Below, in pieces: positions 1 to 12,044 of a DNA stretch of 64,000 bases. The stretch is from contig NC_003076.8 in NCBI RefSeq assembly GCF_000001735.4, forward strand, positions 8,122,001 to 8,186,000, in the 5' to 3' direction. The stretch is from Arabidopsis thaliana. Its lineage: Eukaryota > Streptophyta > Magnoliopsida > Brassicales > Brassicaceae. Made by a program: the position numbers and the translations under genes. The stretch's first letter is position 1. The number at the start of each line of letters is the position of its first letter. The notes beneath the pieces are model-generated. The model worked only from the letters and a program-made list of their open reading frames with translations. It did not search any database and was not told where the DNA came from.

Positions 1-627
1 AAAAACTCCTATTAACAACAGAAATAAAATTATATATATATATATATATTTCTTTTTCCTTTCTTTTTGGCTGTACAAGAAAAAAACTTTAGAAGAAAAA
101 AACAAAATAGCAAAAGATCTTAAATGGATGGTGTGGTGCTATGTGCCCATCAACTCATCGGGTCCACTTCAAAGTTATGGCTCGACCGGCCAACAACGCT
201 TATGAATATTTACGCGTTTAAACGCTATTGTTCATGTTCCATCGCTTGTGAAAACCGGTTTGAACATATAAAAATCACATACATGTACTAGTATTAGTAA
301 ACCAGGAATCTTTGTAAATTTTACATCACATTGGTTCACAGCTAAATTGGCATTTGGGGTTTAGTAAGGTAATTTTTGGTTTCTGGAATCAATTTGGGTT
401 TAAGAAAGAAAGAACGAGGAGAAAAAAAAAAGAAAAGAAAAATCAATTAATAAATTTATTAGTTCGTAATAAGAACCCTAAGGTCATATAAAAGAAAATC
501 AAGAATCGCATGTAGCCTATGCATGTTCTCAAGAAAGGATTCACAAAAATGTTGTTTGTGATGTAATGAACTTTGTTAACTACGAATCCAAAAACAAAAA
601 AATGGAGAAATGGAATAAAACACTAAC

Positions 628-815
628 CTGACGATTTTGAAATTTTGCAGCCGTAGAAATCAGAAATGGTGTTTAAAATCTACAGATCTTCTCTTATTCT
701 TGTAGAGATAAGAATTGTGTTTTGGTAGGGAAAGAAGCGAAGACGAATTAGGAGAAAATAGAAAAAAAGCGAGTTGGTTTGGGCGAAAACAAAACACGTC
801 TTTGTACTATAAATA
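628..815 (-). other. 5' UTR exon and core promoter of a minus-strand gene off the left edge (probably SLAH3)
   Basis: Read on the minus strand, a TATTTATA box (808-815) is followed by CT-rich leader sequence with no long ORF. The leader ends in a good donor (CAG|GTTAG) at about 628. This is the usual shape of a plant 5' UTR exon followed by a leader intron that runs left out of the window. Positions 1-627 show no coding frame and fit that intron. Naming the gene SLAH3 (a guard-cell anion channel, At5g24030) rests only on remembered gene order. The TATA-like box is nearly symmetric, so the strand rests on the leader and donor. Confidence 0.5.
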
Positions 816-3800
816 AGTGTTCACGTAAGTACAGTTACGGAAACATGATAGTGTATGTATTTGTTAAATGTATAGCTGTAATTCAAAGCTTTCAACGTGG
901 CCGTCTTCTTGTTGATCAACTAGTCATGGTTCACGTCATTGACAATCTCAAGTAATTTTTTGTTCTTTTTATTATTTTTTGTCACAATTATTTAGTTTTT
1001 TTAAGCATTGGTCAATAGGTGGTGGACCACATTATACGAAACGGCCAAAAAACAAGGAAATTTTTAAAATATATTTATGAAAATGAAGTTAATATGGTAT
1101 TTAACAAAGGGAAAAAACCCAAAAAAGATCTCAATTAATTTTTATTTGGACGTTTAATACCCAATTATTTTTTGTTGGAAGATAAATACACGAAATAATA
1201 AAATCGTACAATTTAATACACAAATAATTAATTGTTGTTATTTTCATACTCACGATCTCACAACAAAAATAAAATTGCAATTTATCCTTACCATCTCAAT
1301 TAACTATTTTTTTTTTGATAATATGATATTAATTTTATAATTTTGAATAAAAATTAATTTTATTAATATTTTAGTTTATGATAATATGATATTAATTTTT
1401 ATTGTGAGATCGTGAGTATGAAAATAACAACAATTACTTGTTTGTGTATTAAATTGCACGGTTTTATTACTTCGTGTATTTACTTTCCAACCAAAAACAA
1501 TTGGGTATTAAACGTCCAAATAAAAATTAGTTGAAGTTTTTTTTGGGTTTTTTAACATTTAACAAATGCATAAAATATTATTTTGCAAAAGAAAAATAAA
1601 TAAATAACTTTGAGTCTTGGTTTGTTTGATAATTTTTCTAATTTTTTTTCTTTGTTAAATATAATTACATAAATGATAAGCTTTTAAATCTTTTCATAAT
1701 AAATATAACGTTTTTTTTTATCATATAAATGATGAGCTTTTTTGTTATTTATTCGTTTTTTGTTAATGTTTTAGAAATATAGTCAAGTTTTACTGGAAGG
1801 AAGAACAATACAATATGTTTGTTTGGGAGTAAATTCAGCTACGAAGTATATTTACCAATTACAATGCGACAAATAGATTTTAGATCCGCATGCACTTTTT
1901 TATAAACAGTTCTCCATATCCGTGTCTATCAGACATCTCCAAAAATTACTTAAGTGCAAAAAAGATAATTTGCATCATGCCACATAGAAAAAAGTTGACA
2001 ATGGAGATGGACATAGCATGCAAAGTTAGTCATTATTGCAGCAATTTAACCAGCATGGATGCTTTAGATGGCGTATTATTGGGAGGCTACTTGAACTGAA
2101 CCTACAGAAATAATTCCTACATAAGACTGATATCGCAAAGCAATGTACTTTAAGTTTTGGACTTTGGTTATCCAGTATCCAAAAATCTAATTTTTCGTTT
2201 TCACAAGGTAATGTATTTATTCCTAGAAATATGGTTTTACAATTTTGTTTTTACCACCTTATTGTTTTTCTATTCATAAATTCAAAAAATTTCACGTCTA
2301 TTTCTCTTATATGGATTCTATCTTTTCATAACGTTTAAATTTTTGGAATCTGAGTTGGCGATGTTTTTGATATCTGTTTTTTTTTTTTTTTTTTTGGCTC
2401 GGGTATATAATATAATTAAAAATCATTTGCCAACAAGTTATCTATAACAGAATTATGGGCTAATTAATTAGGTGTATAGCCAAATTGTGGGATGGAAAAA
2501 TACAACAAAACTGTTTTTAAGGAATCGAGTACACAAAACGAGTAATCCGCATTTTTTGGGGTAAATTACACAAAGAAATAGGAAAGAGGAAGAAACCAAG
2601 TTGGTTCACAAAACTTCTTCGCATAGATTGTGTCGTTAGGTACGTTTTTGGTTGATTGTTTGAATTAGGATTTTAGCTGTCACCGAATTGATTTTTCTTT
2701 ATTTGTCCAGTTATATGAATATATTATATCTTAGTGAGTTAATCATAAATATAATAGTTTTTGGTTCCTGTCTACATGCGCTGTACATGAGTTTTGTCTT
2801 TAGAGCGGACAAAACTTAGGTTTGACCTAAAGCAGATTGATAATGCCAAAAGTAATAAAAATAAGATACACACCGGCAAACGTTTTGTAGATAGGTAATT
2901 TAAGGTTTTCCTATTAAAGTAATTTATCATCTATTAGATTGGTCTAATCGGTTGATGTAAATTATGTAACTGATCAAATCTCATTGAAGATATATTCAAT
3001 TATTATATCCTTCAATTATATGCTAGACTAATTGATCTTATTTTGCTTTTAACACGTACATGATCCATACATATTCAAAGATATAGCTTTGGGAATATCC
3101 TCTGTAATCGGACAAACTAATAGCTTAACTGGTTAATTTATTCAATAGCTTCAATACAGAAATTAAATAATGATAAATACTAAATAATTGAGTATTTGAT
3201 CTCAAATGTAGGAAATCTGTGAAAGCGTTAGATGAAAAGGACTTGAATTTATATCAGATATGTTTATCTTAAATTTATTAGGATACTAATAAGATGGGTA
3301 TTTTGAGTTTTACAAAAACAAATTGCATATGAAATTACTTCAGATATTTGTTTGAAAGTTTATAATGGTCTAATTTCGATGATATAATTTCTCATTAACC
3401 TTGTATGGATGATGCAAGCAGAAAAAAAAAGTAGAGAAGAAGGATATTCATAGGGAGACAGTATTTATTCTTCCTTCCTAACAATTTATAAAGGAGTGAA
3501 CGACAAAAATAGGTGAAAAGGTGAATAGGTTTTGATAATATATGAAGCTGTAATATGAATGGCCGTGGACCCATATGACTTGATAATTGCTGTTTCTTTT
3601 AGAGTTGTGTGAGTCACTGAGTCCTTAAAGCTGGCATCTTCTAGTTGCCGGCCCAAAAATGACCCCTCATGGCTAATGCAATGCAACTTGAAAATTTAAG
3701 ATACAAAACAAATTGCCTAAGAAAATTCAAAAAATTCTAAATTTGCAAACAAAATGAGAAAACAAGAAACAGGAGTTACGGCCAAAATAAAAACTTTAAT

Positions 3801-4044
3801 TTCAGAGAAGTAGACATTCTGCTAGATCACTACCATTTATGTATGTGTGTTCCGAACGTATCTCCGGTATATGATAGACGACTGGTTCACCTAGGGGATG
3901 CTTTGGTCTAGCTAGTTTCAATAATAACAAATGGAACTATAATTAGCAGCCAAACTTTGGTCAAATACAAAAGGAAAATCATAGTATATACAAAACAAAA
4001 CAAAAATAATAAAAGGCATGCATGTTTTAGTGAATGTCATATAA
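816..4044. other. Intergenic, AT-rich; contains one foldback transposon
   Basis: No frame here has coding character. The short ORFs near 1890-2099 and 3486-3686 lack splice partners and recognisable domains. Apart from the inverted-repeat element at 1109-1556, I see only A/T runs (for example the T tract near 2380-2395) and the 3' flank of the F-box gene. Confidence 0.6.
1109..1556. mobile_element. Foldback MITE, Mutator-like, with 10-bp target-site duplication
   Basis: The two arms, about 1109-1265 and 1400-1556, are inverted copies alignable over roughly 155 bp with a short AT-rich centre. The left end reads GGGAAAAAACCC and the right end, reversed, GTTAAAAAACCC. The element is bracketed by perfect direct repeats ATTTAACAAA at 1099-1108 and 1557-1566. 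Long terminal inverted repeats with 9-10 bp duplications are typical of non-autonomous Mutator-like elements. There is no transposase ORF. Arm similarity and the intact duplication argue for a fairly recent insertion. Confidence 0.8.
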
Positions 4045-5336
4045 TTATCCGTTGGAGATTACCCAACCAGGGGGAAATGGAAACAGCTCTATATACTCCA
4101 ATTTATCTCTTAAAGATCTTACGCCTTTCTCATTGAATTCATACACGAGAATGCTTTCAAGTTCATATGAGTTAGATCCTCCCCACAAGTCCATGAAGAT
4201 TATAGAGTTAGCCCTAAACCCTGGAATTTCAGTAGCCAAGCATGAGAAGGTACAATAATGCTCCAAGAACAACACACGACCGTCCATATCTTCCACTTGA
4301 TCCCAATCGTTTCTTTCCTCGTTTAACTCTGATATTTCGAACCATATCTTTTTCTCACGGATATTTGGTATGTGAAAATCGTATCGGCTCTTTGTGCACA
4401 TCTCTACGAGAATGAGTTTGTCCCCTGTCATTAAAAGCTGTTGGAGATAACGAATGAAATAAAAAGACTTGTAAATTTTAGTTTTGTTCCAAGTTGCATG
4501 AAATACAAGATATAAAAATGTTGGTCGTCTCCTTACCCAACGTTTCCTTGTCTTATCACAAGGTCTTGACCGCTGAAATGTATTCACTTCTAGTGTTGGA
4601 TCTACCACTGTTGTTTTTCCGGTGCGATCTATCGCGTAAAACTTGCCTTTAAATGGAACTATCCCTTCAAAAAATGAATCGGGTGTTATCTCGAGCTCAG
4701 TCCAACGGTTATCGACTGACCTATACATTGCGAGACCATTGAATGAGAGCTTCCCTAGAATCATATATTCGTTTTTCTCTCTGTTTAGACCCATAAATCC
4801 GATACGTTCTTCACATTTTGAAATGCATTCAAATAATTCAAACCATTCGCTGTAACAAGCCACATGTTCTTGCGCTAGCTCAAAGATTTGACAATTGAGC
4901 AAATCAATAGATAGACTTGGATACAAGCATCCATACGCAGAGGAGTTTCTTCTTAAGAACAAACTATGTAGAACAACTTCTCCATTCTCTTTAGCTTGTA
5001 GTTTAAACATCCTGGCAGGAGAAAATTATCATCTATGTATCATCAAGATTCAAGAATCAATACAAGAAACAGATTTTATTACCAATATTGGGGACGGTCA
5101 CGATTAGGACACTTGAGAAGGTAGACACGGCTGCTCAAGATATGGCAATCATCACCACAACCGCCGGGATCAAGGGGAAGAGGACATCTAAGTGATGTCA
5201 TGTGTCTGAATTTGAGGAGACTAGAGGATCGCCAAAAGGAACAAACTGACCGAAAGTGGATCAGATCAAAGGGATTGTCGATTTTAAGGGAGATCAAGTG
5301 GAGAATCTCCGGTGGCAACTCCGACCATTTTACCAT
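4045..5336 (-). CDS. F-box protein with DUF295 domain (At5g24040 type)
   Basis: Two exons, 5336-5083 and 5011-4045, join to 406 codons; the donor is TTG|GTAATA and the acceptor TGCCAG|G, splitting a Trp codon. The N terminus (residues about 2-45) is an F-box: WSELPPEIL, then a PFDLIHFRSVCSFWR segment. F-box proteins recruit targets to SCF E3 ubiquitin ligases through SKP1/ASK. The rest is a DUF295 region ending in the family-typical FPFPPGW close to the stop. Many such genes in Brassicaceae are lineage-specific and poorly characterised, so no target can be named. The next gene upstream is on the same strand about 1 kb away. The model is intact with no frameshift. Confidence in family and structure is high; the function of this member is unknown. 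Confidence 0.9.
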
Positions 5337-6352
5337 TTTATTCTCTGAGTGATTATAGACTTGGTCTGATAATAATGTAGAGCTAAAAGCCTAAAACTAA
5401 ACGTGTTGACTTTCTCTGTTGCTCTCTTGATTGAGGAAATGCGTTGACTTTATTACTTGACGTGTACTACAAGCTGTAACAATCCCTGCTTGTGTTCGAT
5501 TCAGTTTTCTGAAAGTTTAACAAATTTGAGGAGAAATTCGAATGAGTGTATGATTATAGAGATCATTTTTTTTTTGTTTTTGCTTTCAAATTGCCTAACG
5601 GTTTTTTCAAAATCCGAAAATAACCAACACTTGATTGGTGTATTTTAAATAATCTATATGGATTTTTTTTTTTAATATGGATTTTCGAAACTATAATTCA
5701 CCTAGGATTTGTATTTTTGTATTGTAGTTTCAGAATTTCTACATTAATCATAAACTGACAAGATCCTAGACAAGAAAACGAGATCTTATAGATGTGCGGA
5801 AGCGAAACGTTGTGTTTGCTATTAAGGCTGAGAAAATCGAGCTAATCAACGTCCAAGTACGGTGTACTTATTCAAGTGGCTGAAGAAGCAATTGTAGCAA
5901 AACCTGTCTTGGCAACAAATTTGGTTCCTGATTTGATCATTTTGCTCTTCATACTTGAGTTTCAAAATCAGATTCTTACTGAGTAGAACAAAACACAGGT
6001 TTTGATTGTATCGAGCATTTCTAATGAATGTATTAAAAACACTTTTATTGATTGGATCAATTTCATTAGACAAAATAAGACTTGGAGATATATTACAAGG
6101 AATCGAAAGGTAACAATGCAGTAACTAAAGTAGACCAAACAACAAACAAGATTCATGTCAAAAATGCTAAGTTTTCATACTATAGTACATACGGTTATAA
6201 TGATCTGAAACAATATATGGAACAAGTTACTAATAAGGAACACTAATTTTCTTAATCAAACTCTTAGACAAAAAAGAAGTCCAGAATCTCCTGAAATTAG
6301 ATCGCTGTGCGTGTTGATCAATCAAGTTATAGTCTCAACCGACACAAGAAAC
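5337..6352. other. Intergenic: F-box gene promoter and 3' flank of the B3 gene
   Basis: The region holds the upstream sequence of the F-box gene and the 3' flank of the B3 gene. Small ORFs at 5457-5648, 5846-6073 and 5968-6156 show no domain, no splice partners and strongly biased composition. The slightly more GC-rich stretch around 5780-5900 has no readable long frame. I see no RNA gene. Confidence 0.5.
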
Positions 6353-7402
6353 TTAGCAGAGACAGAGAGCAAGGGAAGAGCTACTCTGTTCCATGGCAAA
6401 GCAGAGGATTCCACAGCACCTAAACGACCAAAGAGTAATGTTGTCGCCTTCTTTCAATCTGTTAGCCTCAACGATGTCGTTCCACCCACAAATCAAATTG
6501 TAACTCCAGCTTCCTTTACCTGATTCCTTCTTCATCTCCCATCTCTTTAACATCACACCCCACTTTTTACACCGTTGATCCACGAGAATCGCTCCCACTC
6601 CAATCTTGTTATTGTTGTTGATGTCTTCGTTTATGATTATGGACTCCACAGACGTCAGGAAATCGTTTCGGAGTAAGTTGTTGAAAGGCATTGAGAGACG
6701 GTTCTTTGTTGGGTTTACATCAGTCACGAACAGAGTCTTCTCAAAGATCAATTTAGCGTCTTTGGCTTCTTTCATGTTTGTCATCACCTTGACAAGCCAC
6801 TCAGGTGTCTCTCTCGCCGTTTGTGAAAAAGGAGCAACATTTGCTTTCTTGACTCCACCACTACGCTTCCTTTGTTCCACAGCACGTCTCTTGCGGCTTG
6901 TGTTCTCCATTAGGCACAAAGACATAGTACATGGGAAATTAGGGTTTGGTGGGTCTTTCGTCTCCGTCTTTTGGTACTCAGCCGTCTTGTGACCAAAGAG
7001 TCCGAGTGAAGAACAAGGTTCTGAACTAGGGTTTTGTAATGTTTTTGTCTCGGAATTAGCGGCAATGAAACATGAAGAGGATAGCCCTTGAAGATGGTTT
7101 TGTGGGTCTTCGATCTCAGAATCGGTAGGGAACTGGTTAAGATCGATAAGCGATGAAGAAGTAGAAACCCTAATAAGATTTTGTTGTCTCTTCACCAAAG
7201 ACGATCTTGTTTTTCTCGGGAAGAGACAAAAGATTCTCTTCTGGAATTCTTCTTCTTCTTCAGAGACAATCTTACGACGTTGTTCTTCTTCTTCTTCTTC
7301 ATATAACATAACCGCCGCATCAACCAGTACACAGAAATTCGACCACAGGTCTTTACCTGAAGCCGTGAGATGATCGTCATCATCGTGATAGATACTAGTC
7401 AT
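6353..7402 (-). CDS. B3-domain protein, DUF313 class (At5g24050 type)
   Basis: A single-exon gene of 349 residues from the Met at 7402. An in-frame Met at 7462 would add 20 residues, but the downstream start begins the more family-like acidic N terminus. The N-terminal half is acidic and Glu-rich (YEEEEEEQRRK) and includes DLNQFP, matching the DLNxxP form of the EAR repression motif. A basic stretch near TSRKRRAVEQRKR could be a nuclear signal. The C-terminal half carries the DUF313/B3 region: TPEWLVKVMTNMKEAKDAKL, then LSMPFNNLL, KWGVMLKRWEM and SWSYNLICGWNDIVEANRLK. B3 folds bind DNA, but the DUF313 subfamily is divergent and its targets are largely unknown. A TATA-like box (TTATATAA on minus) lies near 7513-7520. 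Confidence 0.88.
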   Translation of the reverse strand: MTSIYHDDDDHLTASGKDLWSNFCVLVDAAVMLYEEEEEEQRRKIVSEEEEEFQKRIFCLFPRKTRSSLVKRQQNLIRVSTSSSLIDLNQFPTDSEIEDPQNHLQGLSSSCFIAANSETKTLQNPSSEPCSSLGLFGHKTAEYQKTETKDPPNPNFPCTMSLCLMENTSRKRRAVEQRKRSGGVKKANVAPFSQTARETPEWLVKVMTNMKEAKDAKLIFEKTLFVTDVNPTKNRLSMPFNNLLRNDFLTSVESIIINEDINNNNKIGVGAILVDQRCKKWGVMLKRWEMKKESGKGSWSYNLICGWNDIVEANRLKEGDNITLWSFRCCGILCFAMEQSSSSLALCLC

Positions 7403-7462
7403 TGTGAATTTTTGATAGAATCGAAAACTCAAGTTCTTCTGAGAGCAAATCGTGAGACACAA

Positions 7463-8078
7463 GGAAATTAGAGAATCTGAGAGAAACTGAGAATGAGAGA
7501 GTCTCTATTGCATTATATAATAATACTTGCGCTCTCTGCTTACATCAAATTTAGGGTTTCCTTTTTTCTTTGAGTTTAGTTGTTTAATTACTGTGATTAG
7601 TAACTAATTAGCCGTTGTCTGATTTTATTTTCGTTAATAGCTAACCTTATAATTACGATATAGTCCTTGTCTCGGTATTTCCTTTTTCTAGGTGTGTGAG
7701 AGTCTCTCATTCTCACTTTATGAATACAAATGTAATTAAACAACTAAACTAAGATACAATCTTTTGAAGTGGGTTTTATGAATGTAAAAAAGTTATTAGT
7801 GACAAAATACAAAAATAAGAGTTACGATAAAGAGATGAGATTTATGTAAAACTATTTGGACAGATCATATATTTATGTATAAATTGGGATAAATTTCAAT
7901 GCTCTCTTAACCCAGAGACTTGAAGAATTAATAAGGTCTTCTGTATAAATTGTATAAACTATATTAACCCAGAGACTTGAAGAATTAATAAGTCTATTAA
8001 CCCTTAGACTTGAAGATCATATATTTATGTATAAACAGTGTCAAGAATTAATTGGAAAACAATGAAACAACATGAGAC

Positions 8079-8109
<31 letters not shown>

Positions 8110-8272
8110 ACACCAATCTCCAATAAGCCAACCTTGAAATTGCTTGTCTGACCACAAACGATCTTTAACGTTAGCAGGAGTGTTAGTTCATGTCTGACTG
8201 GTGAGGGCACTTTCATTGATACACGAGAAATTGCAGTTTGAATATGTTTCTTGTAGCTACATTATTAAGACT
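7463..8272. other. Intergenic: B3 gene promoter, direct repeats and microsatellite
   Basis: The stretch next to the B3 gene is its promoter and leader. Farther right, a unit of about 30 bp reading TTAACCCAGAGACTTGAAGA occurs twice nearly intact (about 7908 and 7965) and a third time diverged (about 7997). A GATCATATATTTATGTATAAA block occurs at about 7865 and 8016. A compound microsatellite follows at 8078-8113. No gene is supported. Confidence 0.6.
8078..8113. repeat. Compound microsatellite: C tract followed by (CA)n
   Basis: About 18 consecutive C residues (8078-8095) run directly into about 9 CA units. Long C homopolymers are uncommon in this AT-rich genome and are prone to slippage, so the exact length should be treated as uncertain. 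Confidence 0.9.
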
Positions 8273-11242
8273 CTAAGATTCCTTTTGATTCGTTTGTTTT
8301 GGTTTCTGCGGCTTGGAAGGTGTAGAAGCGAATAATAATTCTCTCAACTGTCCCTCAGCGTTGTGTTCTGATGTTGCCTGCAACACAGAGTTATCAGGCC
8401 GCATTAATCTAAGTGATATCGTATGTATTATCATTGTTCACTAATCAGAGTCTAAGAAGATAGAAAACGAAAATCGACATACCCTTATCGAGAATGCAAA
8501 CCGTAATGTCTCAATTTGCATTCCTGAGCAAATCCTAAGGTCGAAACCAAGTGAATCTATCCCAATGAGCTTCACTTCCTACATTGTAACACCATATGGA
8601 TATAATCATGATTGTCACAGTATAGTCGTGAAAGCTATACAACAACTTCGTTTTGAAATTCCAGTAATGTAACGTAAAGTTCCAGTTTCTTTACCTCTGC
8701 TTGAATCCCATTATTTCTCCAACACAGAGATCTGAGAGCTTCAGTTAGTTTATCGCCATCTTCTTCTAGACGAGTCAGTATACCATCTGATGCACAAGCA
8801 ATAACATCAGGTTGTGCTTTCCTGACGTCTTCCACTTCCACTTCAGTCTGTTCAAAAGCAAAAATACACAACCAACCAAATGCATGAGCTAAAACTTCCA
8901 TAGAGCCTTTTAAAGAGTATATATTAAAAAGGGAGAGGCTTTATCGTAACCTGATGCCCCTGTGCCGTGATGAGCTGGATTCTTATTATCTCCAGCTTGT
9001 AGTACTGTATAGCATTTCTCGAATTTTCAACATGCAATATCTCAGATTCATTCTCACCAATGCCTTCAAATATCTCTTCTGAGTTTTCTCTCTCCTTGTT
9101 TTTGTCAGTGCCTGTAGATATACAACCAGAGATATGTTTTTGGATATCTGAGTGATCTTCCACAATGACAGGACTCAAGAGCCCTTGGATAGCAAGGCCA
9201 GCGGACGGCTGATCCATCCAATTTACAGGATCAGTTGAAGCAACCTAAATTTCAATAAAGAAACTAAGTTTTATAGTCTTCACATGGTGGATATTTGATA
9301 AATCACAAATCAATTTTTGGACTGCAAGTAACCTCGGCCATCCTCCTGGCAAAATACATAGGATGGCAATATCGCATCGTTTCCAAGTTTGCCCAGTCTC
9401 CAAGTGATTCATCAGAGTCTGAGACATAGTTATCCTCGTCATCTCCATCTTCTAGAACAGCAACCCATTCCTGGAGTCAAGAACACAGTATATTGTGAAG
9501 CATGCTAAGCATAAGACAGGTTTTTTCCATGTGAAGTTCCTCAATAAGACCACGAAAGCTTTTCAAACCTCGTCATCTTTGTCTTCTCCTTCATCCTCAT
9601 CGCCCTTGTTTTCATCCTCAACTTCACTTTCACCATCTTCGATTTCTTCAATCCCAAAACCAATACCAGATGGACTGCTCAGCTCCATGTCCTTGATCAT
9701 CTCCATCGTATCAAAACCTACTATTACTTGCTGCATTGCAAATGTCACTTATCACAGTTATATCTCCATACAAGTGAATAGAGAAAAGAACAAAAGCAAC
9801 TGTAAAGAAAACACCATGCAGCAGAATCATTTAAACTAAAGAAAAACATATAGACATATACACAAGGATATAAAATAAAGCAGTGGCACCAACCTATATG
9901 ACTACTATTGAAGCATGCTTATGCACGTTTAGATTCAGAAGATTGGAAAATTAGCAAAAAAAGGAAAAAGCAAGAGTAATAAGAAAGGAGCTTTAGCTGC
10001 CGTTCCAGAAGAAAGCTAGGCTTAAAATGACTTAATGTATCACATTCTTTAATAAATGGTCTATAAAGGTTATGTATGTAACAAGACAATATATCTGAAA
10101 AAGACAACATACCACATAATTATTATCAGATGTAACAACAGTCTGCATTATGTCCTCATTTTCCTTTACTTGAAAATATATATCTGCAGATCATAAGGGT
10201 AATTCAATTAAATTATAGATAGCTATAAGCCAACTGAATAAATACAAAGCAAAAACAAAAATAAGAATTCATACTTCCATGCTGATCTGTGACATAAGGT
10301 ATATCCGGCCAGAGAATATTCTCATGAACTCCAATACCAAGTAAACCTGAGAGCATCAGGGTTCCTTTTTTGTTCACCTGAACAAGACTACGGGAAATGT
10401 CAGATCCGCAAAACCAACTCCGGAAAAACAAACAGGTAGAGTCAAACTGGAATTTCTGATAGATAAATAATGAAGAAACCTACAATAAGGTAGCAAGTAG
10501 AACTCTTCACACTAACATATAACTATAATTTACATTAAGACATCAGTCCTAGGATTGTTTTACTAATGAAATGTTGACTGGAAGATGCCATATATAATAA
10601 TACCTCAATGATGGTTCTAGCAGTTTCAGGAGGTGAAAGCCTAGAATCTCCAGGATTCTTCTCTGGCACATATGCTCTGATATCTTCTGAAGGATGATAA
10701 CTTGACTTCCCAGTTGGCTTCTTAGGATCTGAAGCTGAACCCAAATACTCTGCTATAGCTTGAGTCCTATTCCTCCGCAGGTATTTTCTTGTAATATAGT
10801 CACTATAACACTTAAGAAATCCACACCTAGTAATATGCATACAAGTCCATTCAAAATCTGATAAATCATGTGCCATGATGAGTCTCTTCCAAAAACATTG
10901 GCATCTTTATCATTTTGCTACAAGACAGTAATCTAATGCATCAAGTATTCAACACCAACAACACTTAAATCCAATTTACTTTGAAAAGCAGAAAAAAATC
11001 TCAACTTTGAATCACACACAACAGAATTATTGGTAATGGAAAGTACCCAGAACTAGTGTTGAGGAGGTGAGGACGAAAAGTTCGGCGAGGAGCGACATGG
11101 AAGAAGCTTCCTCCTCCGTCCTCTGTGTTCGATACAGGACAATGCCCTGCAAGTATTTGTTCAAATTCAATTTATCAAAAGTTCAGAATCAAATTGAAAA
11201 GGTGAAATTCAGAGAGAGAGAGAGATTACGGAGAAGCGCCAT
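8273..11242 (-). CDS. DUF2470/FMN-binding split-barrel-like protein, probably organellar (At5g24060 type)
   Basis: Eleven exons join in frame: 11242-11230, 11146-11047, 10787-10604, 10377-10275, 10183-10113, 9730-9569, 9470-9333, 9244-8951, 8847-8695, 8578-8483, 8377-8273; 472 residues. Exon 1 codes only four and a third codons. Exons 1-2 give an Arg/Ser-rich N terminus suited to a transit peptide. The segment [20 protein letters not shown] followed by GTLMLSGLL resembles the split-barrel (HugZ/pyridoxamine-oxidase-like) start. A very acidic linker lies around residues 160-225. The C terminus ([18 protein letters not shown], then [14 protein letters not shown]) resembles the DUF2470 haem-utilisation module. 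I recall database annotations calling relatives PPR proteins, but no PPR motif is visible. The acceptor of exon 3 is the weakest call: 10787 keeps phase; a site near 10898 would add residues. Confidence 0.75.
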
Positions 11243-11501
11243 GGAAGAGAAGAACCCGGGGACGGCCATGAGCAATCCGGGGACCAAAAAGCTGAGGAGG
11301 AGACCCTCAAGGCGAAGCCGAAGTAGCAAATACTATCTCTTTGGGATTTTGCTTAATGGTGATGACGTGTTCTTTCCGGCTACGCCAAAAAAATCTTTGA
11401 AACGATGCGTTTTTGTCAAAGTAACCAACACTTCTGACGTTGCAAAATCATCATATCATAATCCAAAAATTGAAATAGAAAAGAAAAAAGGGAGGTTTGT
11501 G

Positions 11502-12044
11502 ATGGTTTTTCAATCTTTTATACTAGGTAATCTAGTATCCTTATACATGAAGATAATAAATTCGGTCATTGTGGTCGGACTTTATTATGAATTTCTGACC
11601 ATATTTTCTATAGGACCCTCTTATCTCTTTCTTCTCCGAGTTTGGACGAAGGAAAACAAAGACCGGGAAGAAAGTATCGCAACAACATGTTTTATTGCGG
11701 GACAGCTTATGATGTTCATATCAATCTATTATGCGCTTCTGCTTTTAGTATTGGGTAAACCTCATACAATAACTCTTCTAGCTCTACCGTATCTTTTATT
11801 TCATTTCTTTTGAAACAATCACAAACACTTTTTTGATTATAGATCTACTACCAGAAATGAAATGCGTAATCTTTGCATTCAATGTGTATTCCTGAATAAT
11901 CTCATTTTTCAATTATTCAACCATTTCATTTTACCAATTTCAATGTTAGCCAGATTAGTCAATATTTATATGTTTCGATGTAACAATAAAATGTTATTTG
12001 TAACAAGTAGTTTTGTTGGTTGGTTAATTTGGTCACATTTTATT
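11502..12044 (+). pseudogene. ycf1: Nuclear insertion of plastid DNA (NUPT): 5' end of ycf1/TIC214
   Basis: The + strand from the ATG at 11502 translates to a protein that I recognise as the N terminus of plastid Ycf1/TIC214 (start [14 protein letters not shown], later [12 protein letters not shown] and [11 protein letters not shown]). It stays in frame for about 104 codons. A TGA at 11811-11813 replaces the expected Trp of the HFFWNN motif. Ycf1 homology resumes beyond the stop ([20 protein letters not shown]) up to about WLI near 12030, where a one-base insertion shifts the frame and similarity ends near 12044. Intact Ycf1 is a large inner-envelope protein, so only a few percent of the gene is present. 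No host transcript is implied. It lies just behind the promoter of the divergently oriented DUF2470-like gene. Confidence 0.9.

Noticed and set aside
5846..6156. Two short minus-strand ORFs between the F-box and B3 genes
   Set aside because: Overlap each other in different frames, no domain, no splice or promoter support.
9495..9839. Ser-rich + strand ORF of 114 codons
   Set aside because: Antisense of the acidic exon 6 of the minus-strand gene, whose GAA/GAT codons read as Ser/Phe codons on the other strand.
11067..11813. 248-codon + strand ORF as a new membrane-protein gene
   Set aside because: Its first half is antisense to exons 1-2 and the leader of the minus-strand gene; its second half is the plastid ycf1 insertion ending at a mutation-derived stop.
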